From positions 504,130,792 to 504,194,791 of the forward strand of contig CM046882.1 in the NCBI GenBank assembly GCA_025667525.1: DNA of 64,000 nt. Reading direction: 5' to 3'. The stretch is from Glebionis coronaria (lineage: Eukaryota > Streptophyta > Magnoliopsida > Asterales > Asteraceae). This document shows, one piece after another, positions 46,584 to 58,112 of the stretch (its first letter is position 1; each line of letters starts with the position of its first letter). A program made the position numbers and the translations under genes. The notes under the pieces are model-generated. The model was not told the origin of the DNA and made no database searches. It saw nothing but the letters and a program-made list of their open reading frames with translations.

Positions 46584-47977
46584 GAAAGTGTTCTTAATAA
46601 ATTTACGTGTTTTGTAGTTTAGTTTGTTTTGCAGGTTCAATAAAGCTTGTGGAGGATGGATTGGTTAGATTGATGGATTGTATGTGAATACTCGTTTTGG
46701 AGACGAAATCGCTTGATCTTCCTAACTTGGCATCTTATCATATGGAGATGAATTGCAATTTCTTAGCCCGGGAAGTTTCGTTTTTCTTGGACTATTTATT
46801 TATTTACCCTACTTTTCATGCTTTGAAGTTTATTTTTCACATTGAGTCCAATAAAAAACTTAAGTGTGAGGGGAAATAAATGGGAAAACGAAACAGAATT
46901 TTCAAAATATAAATTTTTGGGCTAATTATAAAAAATTAAAAAGAATAAATGAAAAAAAAAGAGGGAGAGTTTGTGTACTTGTTTGCCCTTAGGATCTAAC
47001 TGTTTTCACACATTTATATGTATATATATTTTAATAATCATCCACATGGTAAAATAAAAAAAATGTAGTGAGATCACACTTGTGTGATATAAGTGTATAT
47101 GCGTGACAAAGAGGCAACCATAGGAATAAAACCCAAATTGCCTTTTCCATTTTCTTTCTAGCTAGTTTCATCGATTAGCTAACCACCTAAATTAACCCTT
47201 TTGTTAGCACTCACGTCTAGTGCTAGATACCCATAAAACACCCGTTGACCCATCCTTTTCATTTTTGTTAAACCCACTAAAAAGAAAAAAAAATATTTAA
47301 CTTTAAACCTTAGCCTAACCCTTGTCAAAGTCTAGAGGGTGGGTTGCTAGTTGCTTGTATGGTGGATCATTTTTGATGATTTATAGTTATGCCACACTTC
47401 GCCATGTGTGTGTGCCATTCCAACAAAGACGAAGGAGACGTCTTTCTTATTTTTATTTTTTGTGGTGTGTGCTTAAGCGAAGTGTGAGGGAAACATGTGA
47501 TGTATGTTAAAAAAAAATAAAAAAAAATGAGGAAAATGAGAAAAGAGAAAAAAGAAAAAAAAAATAAGTCATCGAAAAAAAAAGTAAAAAAAAGTAATGA
47601 CAATATTATGAAGATGAAGGAAGATGAAGTATGTTTAGATATCGATTATCCTATGTGCTAAGACGTGATATGTGTGTGTTATGTGTTGAATAAAGCTCGT
47701 AGCTATGATCATTTTTGGGCTTGTGATTTGTTCGGTAACTAGCAACATGGGACTTAAACTTTTAACTTGTATATTCTTGTTACACCTCTCGTAAAGAAAT
47801 TCACATGCCTTATTCATACCTATTGACCCTTAGCCTTGTAAACCGAATAAAAGTCCTCTTTAGATGTGTACACTTGGTGCTCATGACATTTGGTTTAATC
47901 TTGTTTGTATTTGGTAGATTTGCATTTTTTTTCTCTAAACTATTTTTATGCACCATGTGGGTTGTAATTTATTTTAT
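46584..47977 (+). other. Non-coding 3' interior of element D
   Basis: No coding frame. Includes two AAGTGTGAGGG words (about 46862 and 47480) that resemble the polypurine tract, and an A-rich stretch at 47507-47600. Confidence 0.6.
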
Positions 47978-48293
47978 TTGCGTGAGGACAAGCAAACTCT
48001 TAAGTGTGAGAGGGTTTGCACCTTTGGCGATTTCTTATAAAAAGAAATCCAATTTTTTTTACTTGCTTGAGGACAAGCAAACTCTTAAGTGTGAGGGGGT
48101 TTACACCTTTAGCCATTTCCTATAAAAACCAAAAATATTTTCAATATTTCATAGAATTTTTAAAAAAAAAATCTTTTCTTTTAGAACGTAGGTATTTTGT
48201 TTATAACTTTAGTTTTCTTTTATTTGCTTGAGGGCAAGCAAAGTTTTTCTTTTCCTTGCTCGAGGACGAGCAAAATTTAAGTGTGAGGGGATT
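47978..48293 (+). repeat. Repeated hairpin and polypurine-tract modules of element D
   Basis: Four hairpins with tetraloop AGGA or AGGG lie at 47978-47995, 48063-48080, 48224-48241 and 48256-48273. The stems are TTGCTTG/CAAGCAA in copies 2 and 3, TTGCTCG/CGAGCAA in copy 4 (compensatory change) and one mismatch in copy 1. Copies 1, 2 and 4 are followed within 5-7 bases by AAGTGTGAG(A)GGG tracts (48002, 48087, 48279). The last tract abuts the LTR and is the functional primer site. Confidence 0.75.
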
Positions 48294-50325
48294 TGATAAC
48301 GCTCAAATCTAATATATTTCTAGGAGCGTATTCGTGGTGTTTATGCATATATTTATGTGATTAGTATGAACATATGATACTTAATGAAGCTTATTTGCTA
48401 TTGTAGGTTCATCAATGGTTACATCACGAGAAATGAAGAAAAGACGAGTATTGGAGGTGAAAGAATGAACGAGACATGAAAGTATAGCTCTCGTATGATA
48501 AATAATACAAAGATAATGAGTCTTGGAAAGTTTAGAAGAAAGAAAGTGGAAGAAACAAAGAAAAAGGACCAAATAAGAAATAAGGGAAAGTTAGCCCAGT
48601 TGCCACCAGCAAAACTACACCCAGTTGCCACCGGCAAGATCATTCTGCCGCCGACAAAACTACATCAAGTTGCCATCGGCAAGATTCATTCTGCCGCCAG
48701 CATTTTGATAGTCTGGCTATGAAAAGTCACATTAAGCATCCTAGTTACTTTTCCTTGCTCCCCAATCCGACCATAACTCTATTCCCTCTCCTCCAAGCTT
48801 CATTAAACCCTCATTTACAACCCTTGGAGCCAAAGAAATATGCTTGGTGGCAGAGGAGAATTCACTTATAAATAAGACCCATGTGGTAGTGTTTATAATC
48901 ATCTTATCATATCTCATAATCCATCTTCATCTCCATCATATTTCTGTGGTTTTGATATCACCCCTCACCCAAGTGGTGAGGGGTGAATTTGGTAGCCATG
49001 TTCATGTAATAAGCCATAGAAGAGTAGAGAAGAAAGTCATACTCCATAAAAAAACCCAAGATGGTTATGGGTAGAATGCATTGTATTTTGGTACTATGAA
49101 CTCTAATGTTTGGTAACTTCTTCTTTATTATTCAATAAAGTTTATGTTCATTTTCATGGTGATTCATATGTTTTGTTATATTGTGAATGTTGTGTGTAAT
49201 AAACTATTTTTTTCTCATTGTGTGTATTAAACTTTCAGATTCATATCATTGTATGTATTTTACGACTATTTTACCCCTACTTTTTTCAAAATTTGAAGGG
49301 CAAAATGGTCATTTTACAAAGCAAAATCGTCTCAAAATGCACGCAATGATCAAAATTAAAAAGTTTAATACACATAATGAGAAAATACATAGTTTAGTAC
49401 ACACAACCATAAAAAGTGGTAAGTTTACTACATTTTTAAGTGATTTTCCCATACTTATATTGTTTATATGAAAACTTGTGATACTTGGATGTTTGGATTC
49501 TATTAGTGATTGTCATTGGATTATGGTGATAATATTATATTTGGTTGAATTGGAACTTGTTCTTGTTTGTCAATTTGGTTAATCATTGTTGAGTCTATAT
49601 GTCGGAATTATTCTCAACATGGTTGATTTCAATTCGTTAACCGACTAATGATTTGGTCTTGCACTTTGTGAAGATTGTGCAAGAGACTTAATGAACATAA
49701 CAAGGAAAGGTTTAATCTAGATTATAGGTCGAAAGGAGTCTTTTGAATATATTGTTCTAATCATATTTCAAGTAAATGGAACTTATCAAATTGATAACAC
49801 CAAGTCTATGGGTCGAAAGGATTCTTGTTGTTGTTGGTTTAGGCATAAGGCTCATGAGTGACCACTTGATTGAGACTTATGTATATTTGATTTATAAAGC
49901 ACTAGTGTCTTATTATTGGTTCTATAGGTCGAAAGGATTACATTTGATATGTTTTCCAAACTATGCACCCTAATATCCATGTGATCATTTGACCATACAT
50001 GTATGTTCTTTGTGTGATTGTGCCTTTAAACGATTCTCATGGTGGTTTGATCGTGACAATCATACTTACCATTTGTTACAAACAAACTACACTTGAGTAT
50101 AACCAAGTCCCATGGGATGACCTTGACTTACCAATCTAATTGCAACATGACTAGAGTATACTTGCTCGAATTTGTGTTCCTAATTAATATCGGTAATTCT
50201 TGTTTATAAATTTAAAACCTAGTGTGGAAAGAATGCATCATGTTTTTGGCTTCTTTTATTTCTTTGTTGGAATTGTGTTCTTGAACGAATTGTTTCATTA
50301 ACATAACCACCAACGGAGCACATCA
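48294..50325 (+). repeat. 3' LTR of element D
   Basis: 2032 bp; the excess over the 5' LTR is explained by a 260-base insertion at about 49191-49450. Ends and promoter elements match the 5' LTR apart from point changes. CTTAC duplication at 50326-50330. Confidence 0.92.
49189..49450. mobile_element. MITE-like insertion in element D 3' LTR
   Basis: Absent from the 5' LTR (junction near 43710). Its arms, starting GTTGTGTGTAATAAACTA (49189) and ending TAGTTTAGTACACACAAC (49407), are inverted repeats of about 40-47 bases with a few mismatches. A further 43 bases lie outside the right arm, so the left end may be truncated. No protein. A clear target duplication was not found. Confidence 0.55.
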
Positions 50326-50330
50326 CTTAC

Positions 50331-50998
50331 TCACTCTACCCTTTTGTATGGTTAGTTCAGAAGGCGTAGCGGTAGATGCCTTGTCTTTTAACCCCTTTTC
50401 ATAGTCAATGAGCATTGCATGCAAATCATTAACTGTCTTCCCCGTGCAATGCATATTATAGTTTCTAACGAAATCATTGAAGTCCTTGTTAAGGGACATA
50501 CTGATAAAGTTGATAGCCATATTATGATCATAGGGTTGTCCTAGTGCAATAAGTTGTTCCATATAACACCTCATCTCCAAATAATGGGCACTTACAGACT
50601 TTCCTGGAACTTGCTTGCAGCTATGCAAGGCATCTACCAAGTCGTAGATCTCCACAGCTTGCGGCTTATCGAACATAGCCTTGAGCTCATCAAGCATTCC
50701 CTATGTTGAAAATAGCTCATACTTCTGTTGAAGTGCAGGAGCCATTTTTCCTAGCATTAAGCAAGCCACATCAGAGTGCTTCTTAATATTAGCAGCGTGT
50801 TCAAGCCTTTGCGCATCAGATGCTCCTTCAGCAAGATCCTCCGGATAGGGAGTAGTCAAGATATCGATAGTACCCCGCTGCTCTCAAGATAAATCTTAGC
50901 GAGCGGTACCAATCATTGAAGTTTGGGCCAGTAAGTTCAGGTCGTTCAAAGAAAGCTTTGAACGTAGAACTTATCATGTTATTGGTGGGTTGAGCCAT
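50331..50998 (-). pseudogene. copia-1 gag N-terminal part
   Basis: Starts at ATG 50998 (MAQPTNN), with AFFERPELTGPNFNDWYRSL and, after frame breaks near 50830 and 50700, MLDELKAMFDKPQAVEIYDL and GKSVSAHYLEMRCYMEQLI. It is a copia gag capsid domain and breaks off at the D insertion after codons for GRVSK. Copia-2 has the same region uninterrupted at 56581-55832. Confidence 0.88.
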
Positions 50999-52508
50999 TT
51001 CTACAGAAATAAGTTCAAATATTAATATTTTCGATAACAAAATACTTTCAAGAAAATAAATGACCCCGGTATTAAAACCATATTATTTTCCTTGAATTCT
51101 AGAACTATATTGACATAGATCCATTACATCAGTTGATCTGCTAGTAATGGATGTACTCAACATAGCGACTTGTCGAACAATTCAATTGACAAACAATTTT
51201 CAATTTCTAGATATTTAAGGGATTTACATTGCCAAAAACGTTTTGCATTGTAAACATGTTTCATCCCTTCTGAATGCATTAAGTTTCCAGATCTAACTGA
51301 GTAACTTAATTAATTCGTCTAATCTGAGTAACGTAAAACCATCATACGATTCCACATTCTGCAAATGGTTTTCTCTCCATCACAACATCATCCAAAAATC
51401 CCATTTGATGACGAAGTAATTTCAAGTGTTCGTCAAATAGGAGCATTCGACTTAAATTTTAAGGGTATAAATTTTGATGAAGCATGCATACAATCTCCTT
51501 AGCATAAGTTTAATAAAACATTTAGTAAACTTTTTCATGAGATTAAATTTCTTCATAAATTATGTTGCGGTATTGGTTAAACCAATTAAAGAATTTACCC
51601 ACAACTCATCACATCGTACTTTGCTAGAACTCGGCTACGTACAAAGCAATACGCTTATTCATTGTGGTTCGGATGTGAATTTGTGGTAAATCACCATTAA
51701 GGTATAATTCAATTAATAATCGTAGGTAATTTCAATTTGACGCACAGGCGAGCCGGGAATTTGGTCAGCGACAAATGGCATAACACCTCCTTTCTTAACC
51801 GGGTACATGACCAGCGGTGCGTTAAACCCACTTTATAGTTTGTCTAAATTGAGTAGGCCGTTAGATTATTATTGCAATTCACCAATCAACGTAATCTTAT
51901 GTAATTTAAAATCTCTAACAAATCATTATTTTTAATATGATTTAGTCTATATTATTTCTTTTCAAAAAAAAATCCTTGTTTACAACAATTCAACAATTTT
52001 ATATATAAACAAGTAAAAAAAACTAAATCATAAACACATAATAACAATTTATATGTGCAACAAATAAATCAAATAGCCACATGCATACGACTTATTCAAT
52101 AATCATCAAATCTATGTCTTTATATCTCTATATAAAAGTCTTCCCTAATTCTATATTTATTGAATCAAATAATCACGTAGCACATAAAATCATATAAACA
52201 TATAATTTTACGATCCATGAAAACATGCACGTAATCATGGATTCCCCACAAATCTTAACAATTAAATCTCTATGGATCATAACCATACATGAAATAACAA
52301 TTAATCATGCAATTTAATCTAAAATTATCTCACATGTAATTTAGGGTTTCAAAACAATTCCTTTTTTTATTAAAAAATAGAGCAAAAACCCTAATTTTTA
52401 AAAAACAAAATCCTAATTTTTTGAAAAACCTAAAAACATGTAGTTTTAACTCAAAACAATTATAGTTAAAAAAACTTTAGATTTTCGATAATTATAACAT
52501 GTTAAAAC
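50999..52508 (-). other. 5' leader of copia-1
   Basis: About 1.5 kb non-coding between primer site and gag, closely similar to 56582-58097 of copia-2. Contains the conserved leader block at 51740-51854. Confidence 0.7.
51740..51854 (-). other. Conserved leader block, copy in copia-1
   Basis: On + it begins ACGCACAGGCGAGCCGGGAA and ends CTTTATAGTTTGTCTAAATT. It aligns with the blocks in E2 and C, including ACGCACA-GCGAG, CCTTTCTTAA and ACCCACTTTATAGTTTGT. Within this copy ACGCAC (51740-51745) pairs with GTGCGT (51817-51822) and TGGTCA (51762-51767) with TGACCA (51808-51813): two nested 6-bp helices. Confidence 0.72.
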
Positions 52509-52523
52509 GGCTCTCCGGTACCA
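52509..52523 (-). other. Primer-binding site of copia-1 (initiator tRNA-Met type, mutated)
   Basis: Minus-strand TGGTACCGGAGAGCC corresponds to the canonical TGGTATCAGAGC with changes; the better copy is at 58098-58111 in copia-2. One spacer base separates it from the LTR. Confidence 0.7.
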
Positions 52524-52524
52524 C

Positions 52525-53373
52525 TGAAGGATTATTAGTATCATAACGATTATATAAAACTCTAAACGAGATCAAAGCACATATAGAGGAAGCGATTTAA
52601 CAAGATCATAATTAATAACACAATTATAATTAATCAGATTAGGGTTACATATCTTTACGCTAATGCAATTCCACAAGACGAAGAACGAATCACCAATTCA
52701 GGTTTATACCGTATATACCAAGATATAGTTTAAAGTAAGACTATATTACGTTCTTGTACACACGTAATACAACGAGCTAACCGTGATTCTAGCACGTGAA
52801 AACCGAGGTACAACGCTTGTAAATAATATACCCAACAACCCTAAAGAAGGGCTAGGACTAGATTACGTATACAATCGATCAACCAAGAAAAGCAACCGAA
52901 ACCCTTTCCGTGGTAGGGCTTGCGATCGACCAAAAGAGAGAAGGAGGGGAAAGATTATTGTGTGTAAATTATGAGGAGTTAGAAGGTGTATTTTTATAGG
53001 CCTAAACCCTTATAGCCCAAGATAAATAAAAGGCAACAATTACCCCCCCCCCCCCTGGAGCCCATAACCGACCGACAAAACACCCCTTAGGGGTGTTCCG
53101 GAATCTTCCAAACTTCTTTCCTCTTTTTTACATACTATATATATTTATTTAACGCTCGTTATAACTTAACTATTAATTAATTAACGATCGTTAAGGTTAT
53201 ATAGTTACTTGCTCAGTTAAATAATAAATACATAAATATATTTATTAAATAAATTAATAAATAAAATAAATATATTTATTAAATAAATTAACTCTTTACG
53301 TATTGTGTGTAATCCCGTAATCTCGAGTTCGATCCTATCACACGACTATTAAATATAAGTCCATAAACTTTCA
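52525..53373 (-). repeat. 5' LTR of copia-1
   Basis: 849 bp, TGAAAGTTT...CCTTCA in element sense. It aligns throughout with 58113-58953. TATA box on the minus strand at about 52989-52998 (CTATAAAAAT). A run of 13 C bases lies at 53043-53055. The adjoining base 53374 resumes copia-2 pol, so copia-1 is inserted there. Confidence 0.88.
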
Positions 53374-54369
53374 TGCTTAACTTCCATAGGTTGAAAACCT
53401 TTCTTGGAATTATGCATATTATACTTCTTCAATATCTTATCTATATAAGCATCTTGACTTATACCAATTAACCGTCTTTTCCTGTCCTGATAGATCTTAA
53501 TTCCCAGAATGTATGCAGCTTCTCCTAAATCCTTCATAGAAAAACATTTACCAAGATAATCCTTAACAGCTTTAAGTCTTGTAATGTTACTTCTCATGAT
53601 TAAAATGTCATCAACATATAGGACTAGAAATACTACATCACTCCCACTAGCTTTGCGATATACACATGGCTCATCACGATTCTGAATGAATCCAAACTTT
53701 TTGATTTCTTCATCAAATCATTTATTCCATTGACGTGATGCTTGCTTCAAACCATAAATGGATCTTTGAAGTTTACACACGTGTCCTGGATTCTCAGGAT
53801 CAAGATACCCTTCTGGTTGCTGCATATAGATGTCTTCATCTAAGCGGCCGTTCAAGAAGGCAGTTTTAACATCCATTTTCCATATCTCATAGTCATAGTA
53901 TGCTGCTATAGCTATGATAATCCTAATAGATCTTAAGTCTGCTACAAGAGAAAATGTCTCCTCGTAGTCTATGCCAAAAGTTTGAGTAAAACCTATAGCT
54001 ACTAAACGAGCTTTATAGGATTGTACTTTTCTGTCAATGTCGGTTTTCTTCTTGTATATCCACTTATGTCTCACTACTTTAGCATTTTATGGTGGATCTA
54101 CAAGAATCCAAACATCATTAACTTTCATGGATTTCATTTCCTCATCCATAGCAACCATCCACTTATCCTTCTCAGGATCAAGCATGGCGGATTTATAATT
54201 AGCAAGTTCACCAAGATCCCCTACTTCATCATCATCCTCTATGTTAAGACATATATTGCTATTTGTGTTTTTAATCCTTGTGGATCTACGCAGAGGAACT
54301 GATTTCGGTGGAACCGCCAGACTTTCTGGTTCTACAGGAATTACATCGCTAGTGTTTTCAGAAGGTAAT
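53374..54369 (-). pseudogene. copia-2 reverse transcriptase (truncated)
   Basis: Pieces 54074-53718 (HKWIYKKKTDIDRKVQSYKA, MDVKTAFLNGRLDEDIYMQQ, SIYGLKQASRQWNK) and 53717-53374, including LYVDDILI near 53610 and AAYILGIKIYQDRKRRLIGI. Small lesions separate the pieces (for example TGA near 53718). It ends at the copia-1 LTR within codons for QPMEVKH. The AGCAT at about 53449 is the unduplicated E2 target. Confidence 0.9.
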
Positions 54370-55831
54370 GTATCTGACTCTCTTCAAGATCATAATTTCT
54401 CCCACTGAATTCTTGATTTACAAGATCACATTCAAGGAAGTCTCCATACCTAGCAACAATCACTTTGTTCTCATGTGGATAATAAAAGTAGTAACCCATA
54501 GTTTCCTTAGGGTATCCTACAAAGATACATTTCACAAATCGTTGTTGGAGTTTGTCACCCGAGTTACGTTTTACATACGCCTCGCAACCCCAGACCTTCA
54601 AATAAGACAAAAATGGCTTTTTTCCATGCCATAGTTCATATGGTGTCTTATCGATCTTCTCTGTGGGAACCATATTTGAAATACGAACAACCGATTTTAA
54701 AGCATAATCCCAAAAGGATAAAGGTAAAGTTGTAAGGTTAAACATAGATCACACAATATCTAATAATGTACTTTCGGATACACCACTTTGTTGTGGAGTA
54801 TAGGGAGAAGTAAGATGCTGAATAATTCCATTCTCACTTAGATAATCTAGAAACTCTTGACTTAAATATTCACCACCTCTATCAGAACGAAAAGCTTTAA
54901 TCTTCTTTCCTAGTTGCAGTTCTACTTCTGCTTTAAACACTTTGAATGTTTCAAATACCTCATGTTTATGTTTAAGCAAATAAACATAACCCTAACGGCT
55001 ATATTCATCCGTAAATGTTAAGAAGTAGCTAGCACCTTTCCTTGACACATGTCTAAGTGGTCCACACACATCAGTATGTATTAATCCAAGTAGATCAGTA
55101 GCTCTTTCAATATTGCTATTGAAAGGTTTCTTGGTCATCTTTTCAGAGATACAAGACTCACATTTATCAAATGATTCATCATTGATATTTTCCAAAAGAC
55201 CTTCCCGTTGAAGCTTTTGTATATGAGTCTTCCCAATATGGGCAAGTCTACAATGCCAAAGATAAGAAGAGTTCTTGTCAAACTTTCTCTTCTTATTCAT
55301 GCTAAAGACAGAATTATTATTATTCTTGGATTCATTATCATGCATGTCTATTTCAAACACATCATTCACAGAAATTGCATTAAAATAGAAAATACCATCT
55401 TTCCAAACAGAAATTCTATTATTATCAATCGTGTGAACGAATCCATTATTCAACAAACAAGAAAAGGAAATAACACCCCTAACAATTGTATGTGCATAAT
55501 GACAATCATTTAAAATCAGTACTAAACCCGAAGGTAAAACTAAATTAAATGTTCCTATAGCTTCAACTGCTACTTGTGCGCCATTGCCCACTTGCAGAAA
55601 TTGTTCCCCATAGGATAGCTTCCTTTCCAGATTAAATCCCTGCAGCGTATTATAAATGTTAATACCGCATCCCATATCATAAACCCAGGAATTTAATTTG
55701 TATGTTAAATTGAACAATTCAATCATAAATAAATTACCTGAAGCTGCAGCACTCTGCTCAAACTTCTTCTTTATTTCTCGCAACTCTTCGAGGTAAAGAG
55801 GGCAATTTCTCTTCCAGTAAACACTTGCCTT
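54370..55831 (-). pseudogene. copia-2 protease and integrase
   Basis: One frame with stops: 55783-54992 (YLEELREIKKK region, WVYDMGCGINI, LNDCHYAHTIVRGVIS, LWHCRLAHIGKTH, CESCISEKMTKKPF, THTDVCGPLRH-like core start, FTDEYSR), TAG near 54992, 54979-54749 (SDRGGEYLSQEFLDYL, YTPQQSGVSES, with a 4-codon deletion), TGA at 54749-54751, and 54745-54370 (WDYALKSVVRISNMVPT, WGCEAYVKR, CIFVGYPKETMGYYF). As in copia-1 the protease triplet is D-M-G. The frameshift at about 54370-54382 matches that of copia-1. Confidence 0.88.
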
Positions 55832-56581
55832 TTAATGGTGACAAGTCGCAACTTGTTTGCCCTTATCACCCTTGCCTTTGACTTTCTTCTTGTTCGTTTG
55901 AGGTTTTGGCTTACTCACTCTACCCTTTTGAATGGTTAGTACAGGAGGCGTAGAAGTAGATGCTTTGTCTTTTAACCCCTTTTCATAGTCAATGAGCATT
56001 GCATGCAAATCATTAACTGTCTTCTCCGTGCAATGCATATTATAGTTTCGAACAAAATCATTGAAGTCCTTGCTAAGGGACCTATTGATCAAGTTGAAGG
56101 CCATATTATGATCATAAGGTTGTCCTAGTGCAATTAATTGTTCCATATAACCCCTCATCTCTAAGTAATGGGCACTAACAGACTTTCCAGGAGCTTGCTT
56201 GCAGCTATGCAAAGCATCTACTAAGTTGTAGATCTCCACATCTTGCGGCTTTTCGAACATAACCTTGAGCTCATCAAGCATTTGCTTTGGTGAAAATAGC
56301 TCATACTTTTGTTGAAGTGGAGGAGCCATTTTACCTAGGATTAAGCAAGCCACCTCTGAGTGCTTCTTAACATTAGCAGCGTGTTCAAGCCTTTGCGCTT
56401 CAGAAGCTCCTTCAGCAAGATCCTCCGAATAAGGAGTAGTCAAGATATCAATAGTACTCACTACTCTCAAGACAATTCTTAGTGAGCGGTACCAATCATT
56501 GAAGTATGGGCCAGTAAGTTCAGGACGATCAAAGAACGCTTTGAACGCAAAACTTATAGTGTTATTGTCGGGTTGAGCCAT
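55832..56581 (-). pseudogene. copia-2 gag
   Basis: 249-residue open frame starting MAQPDNNTISFAFKAFFDRP, the copia gag (UBN2-like) domain, with SVSAHYLEMRGYMEQLIALG and a Lys/Gly-rich tail. It ends at a TAA (55832-55834) that replaces the second Cys of the zinc knuckle; the neighbouring knuckle Gly and His codons are also changed. About 20 residues before the knuckle are deleted relative to copia-1. The capsid part is otherwise intact. Confidence 0.9.
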
Positions 56582-58097
56582 TTCTAAAGAATAAGTTCAA
56601 ATATTAGTATTTTGAATAAAAAATTACTTTCAAGAAAATAAAATTACCCCGATATATAAACCATAGTATTTCCCTTGAATCCTAGAACTATATTAACATA
56701 GATTCATTACATCAATTGATCTGCTAGTAATGAATGTACTCAATGTAGCGACTTGTCGAACAATTCAATTGACAAACAATTTTCAGTTTCTAGATATTTA
56801 AGGGATTTACATTGCCAAAAAACGTTTTGCATTGTAAACATGTTTCATCCCTTCCGAATGCCTTAAGTTTCAAGATCTCACTGAGTAACTTAATTAAGTC
56901 GTCTAATCTGAGTAACGTAAAACCATCATACGAATTCTCTTTTTATGAAAGTTTTCTCTGCGTTACAACATCATCTAAAAATCTCATTTGAAGACGTAGT
57001 AATTTCAAGTGTTTGTCAATTAGGAGCATTCGACTTAAATTTTAAGGGTATAAATTTGATGTCAAAATCAATGTATGGAGAAGCATGCATATAACTCCAT
57101 AGCATAAGTTTAATAAAACATTTAGTAAACTTCTTCACGAGACTAAATTTCTACATAAATTATGTTGAGGTATTGGTTAAACCAATTAAAAAATTTACAC
57201 ACAACTATTCACAACTTACTTTTGCTAAAACTCGGCTACGCGCAAAGCAATACCGTTGTTCATTGTGTTTCGGATGTGAATTTGTGGTAAATCACCCTTA
57301 CGGTATAATTCAATTAATAATGGTAGGTAATTTCAATTCGACACACAGGAGAGCCGAGAATTTGGTCAGCGACTAATGGCTTAGCACCTCCTTCCTTAAC
57401 CGTATACATGACCAGCGGTGCGTTATACCTACTATAGTTTGTCAAAAGGAGTAGGCCTTTAGATTATTATTGCAATTCACCAATCAGCGTAATCTTATGT
57501 AATTTAGATCTCTAACAAATCTTTATTTAAATATGATTTAGTCCATATTATTTCTTTTTAAAAAAACCTTGTTTACAACAATTCAACAATTTTAATATAA
57601 ACAAGTAAAAAAAACTAAATCACAAACACATAATAACAATTTATATGTGCGATAAATAAATCAAATAGCCACATGCATACGATTTATTCAATAATCATCA
57701 AATCTAGGTTTTTATATTCATATAAAAGTCTTCCCTAATTTAAGATTTATCGAATCAAATAATCACGTAGCACATAAAACCATATAAACATATAATTTTA
57801 TAATCCATGAAAACATGCACGTTATCATGGATCCTCCCACAAATCTTAACAATTAAATCTCTACGGATCGTAACCATACATGACATAACATTTAATCATG
57901 CAATTTAATCTAAAATTATCCCACATGTAATTTGGGGTTTCAAAACAATTCTTTTTTTATAAAAAACAGCCATAAAACCCTAATTTTTTAAAAACAAAAC
58001 CCTAATTTTAAGGAAACCTAAAAAACATGTAGTTTTAACTCAAAAAAACTATTAGTTAAAAACTTTAGATTTTCGATAATTATAACATGTTAAAACG
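56582..58097 (-). other. 5' leader of copia-2
   Basis: Non-coding, alignable with the copia-1 leader over its whole length. Contains the conserved leader block at 57341-57454. Confidence 0.7.
57341..57454 (-). other. Conserved leader block, copy in copia-2
   Basis: On + it begins ACACACAGGAGAGCCGAGAA. The helix pair seen in copia-1 is kept: ACACAC (57341-57346) with GTGCGT (57418-57423; one pair becomes G-U in the RNA sense) and TGGTCA (57363-57368) with TGACCA (57409-57414). Confidence 0.7.
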
Positions 58098-58111
58098 GCG
58101 CTCTGATACCA
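58098..58111 (-). other. Primer-binding site of copia-2 (initiator tRNA-Met)
   Basis: Minus-strand TGGTATCAGAGCGC, a full match to the usual copia TGGTATCAGAGC core. One spacer base separates it from the LTR at 58113. Confidence 0.88.
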
Positions 58112-58112
58112 C

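Larger units (their letters stand above)
42801..50325 (+). mobile_element. Element D: non-coding LTR retrotransposon (LARD-like, Tat/Athila type)
   Basis: 7.5-kb element with LTRs 42801-44594 and 48294-50325, primer site(s) at 44601-44615 and 44727-44744, and polypurine tract 48279-48293. CTTAC flanks it at 42796-42800 and 50326-50330, and the uninterrupted copia-2 has a single CTTAC (about 55910). The 3.7-kb interior has no gag or pol frame, as in LARDs (large retrotransposon derivatives). The primer site and the AGGACGAGCAA...AAGTGTGAGGGG end suggest a Tat/Athila parent. It interrupts copia-1 gag. Confidence 0.93.
23298..53373 (-). mobile_element. Ty1/copia element copia-1 (interrupted by four insertions)
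   Basis: Minus-strand copia element: 5' LTR 52525-53373, primer site 52509-52523, leader, gag 50998-50331, gag end and protease 42795-42337, integrase and RT 38058-35999, RNase H 24885-24101, then 3' non-coding sequence to 23298. The pieces join cleanly when E2, the solo LTR and D are removed; copia-2 shows each uninterrupted site. Gene order with integrase before RT marks Ty1/copia. Several stops and a frameshift disable it. Its right end lies inside copia-2 pol. Confidence 0.88.

Noticed and set aside
47322..48231. Several short open frames in element D interior
   Set aside because: Low-complexity translations (Phe/Ser/Lys runs) without domain similarity; they overlap hairpin-tract repeats.
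52783..52974. 63-residue frame in the copia-1 LTR as a small gene
   Set aside because: Lies in LTR transcription-control sequence and is not kept in the copia-2 LTR.
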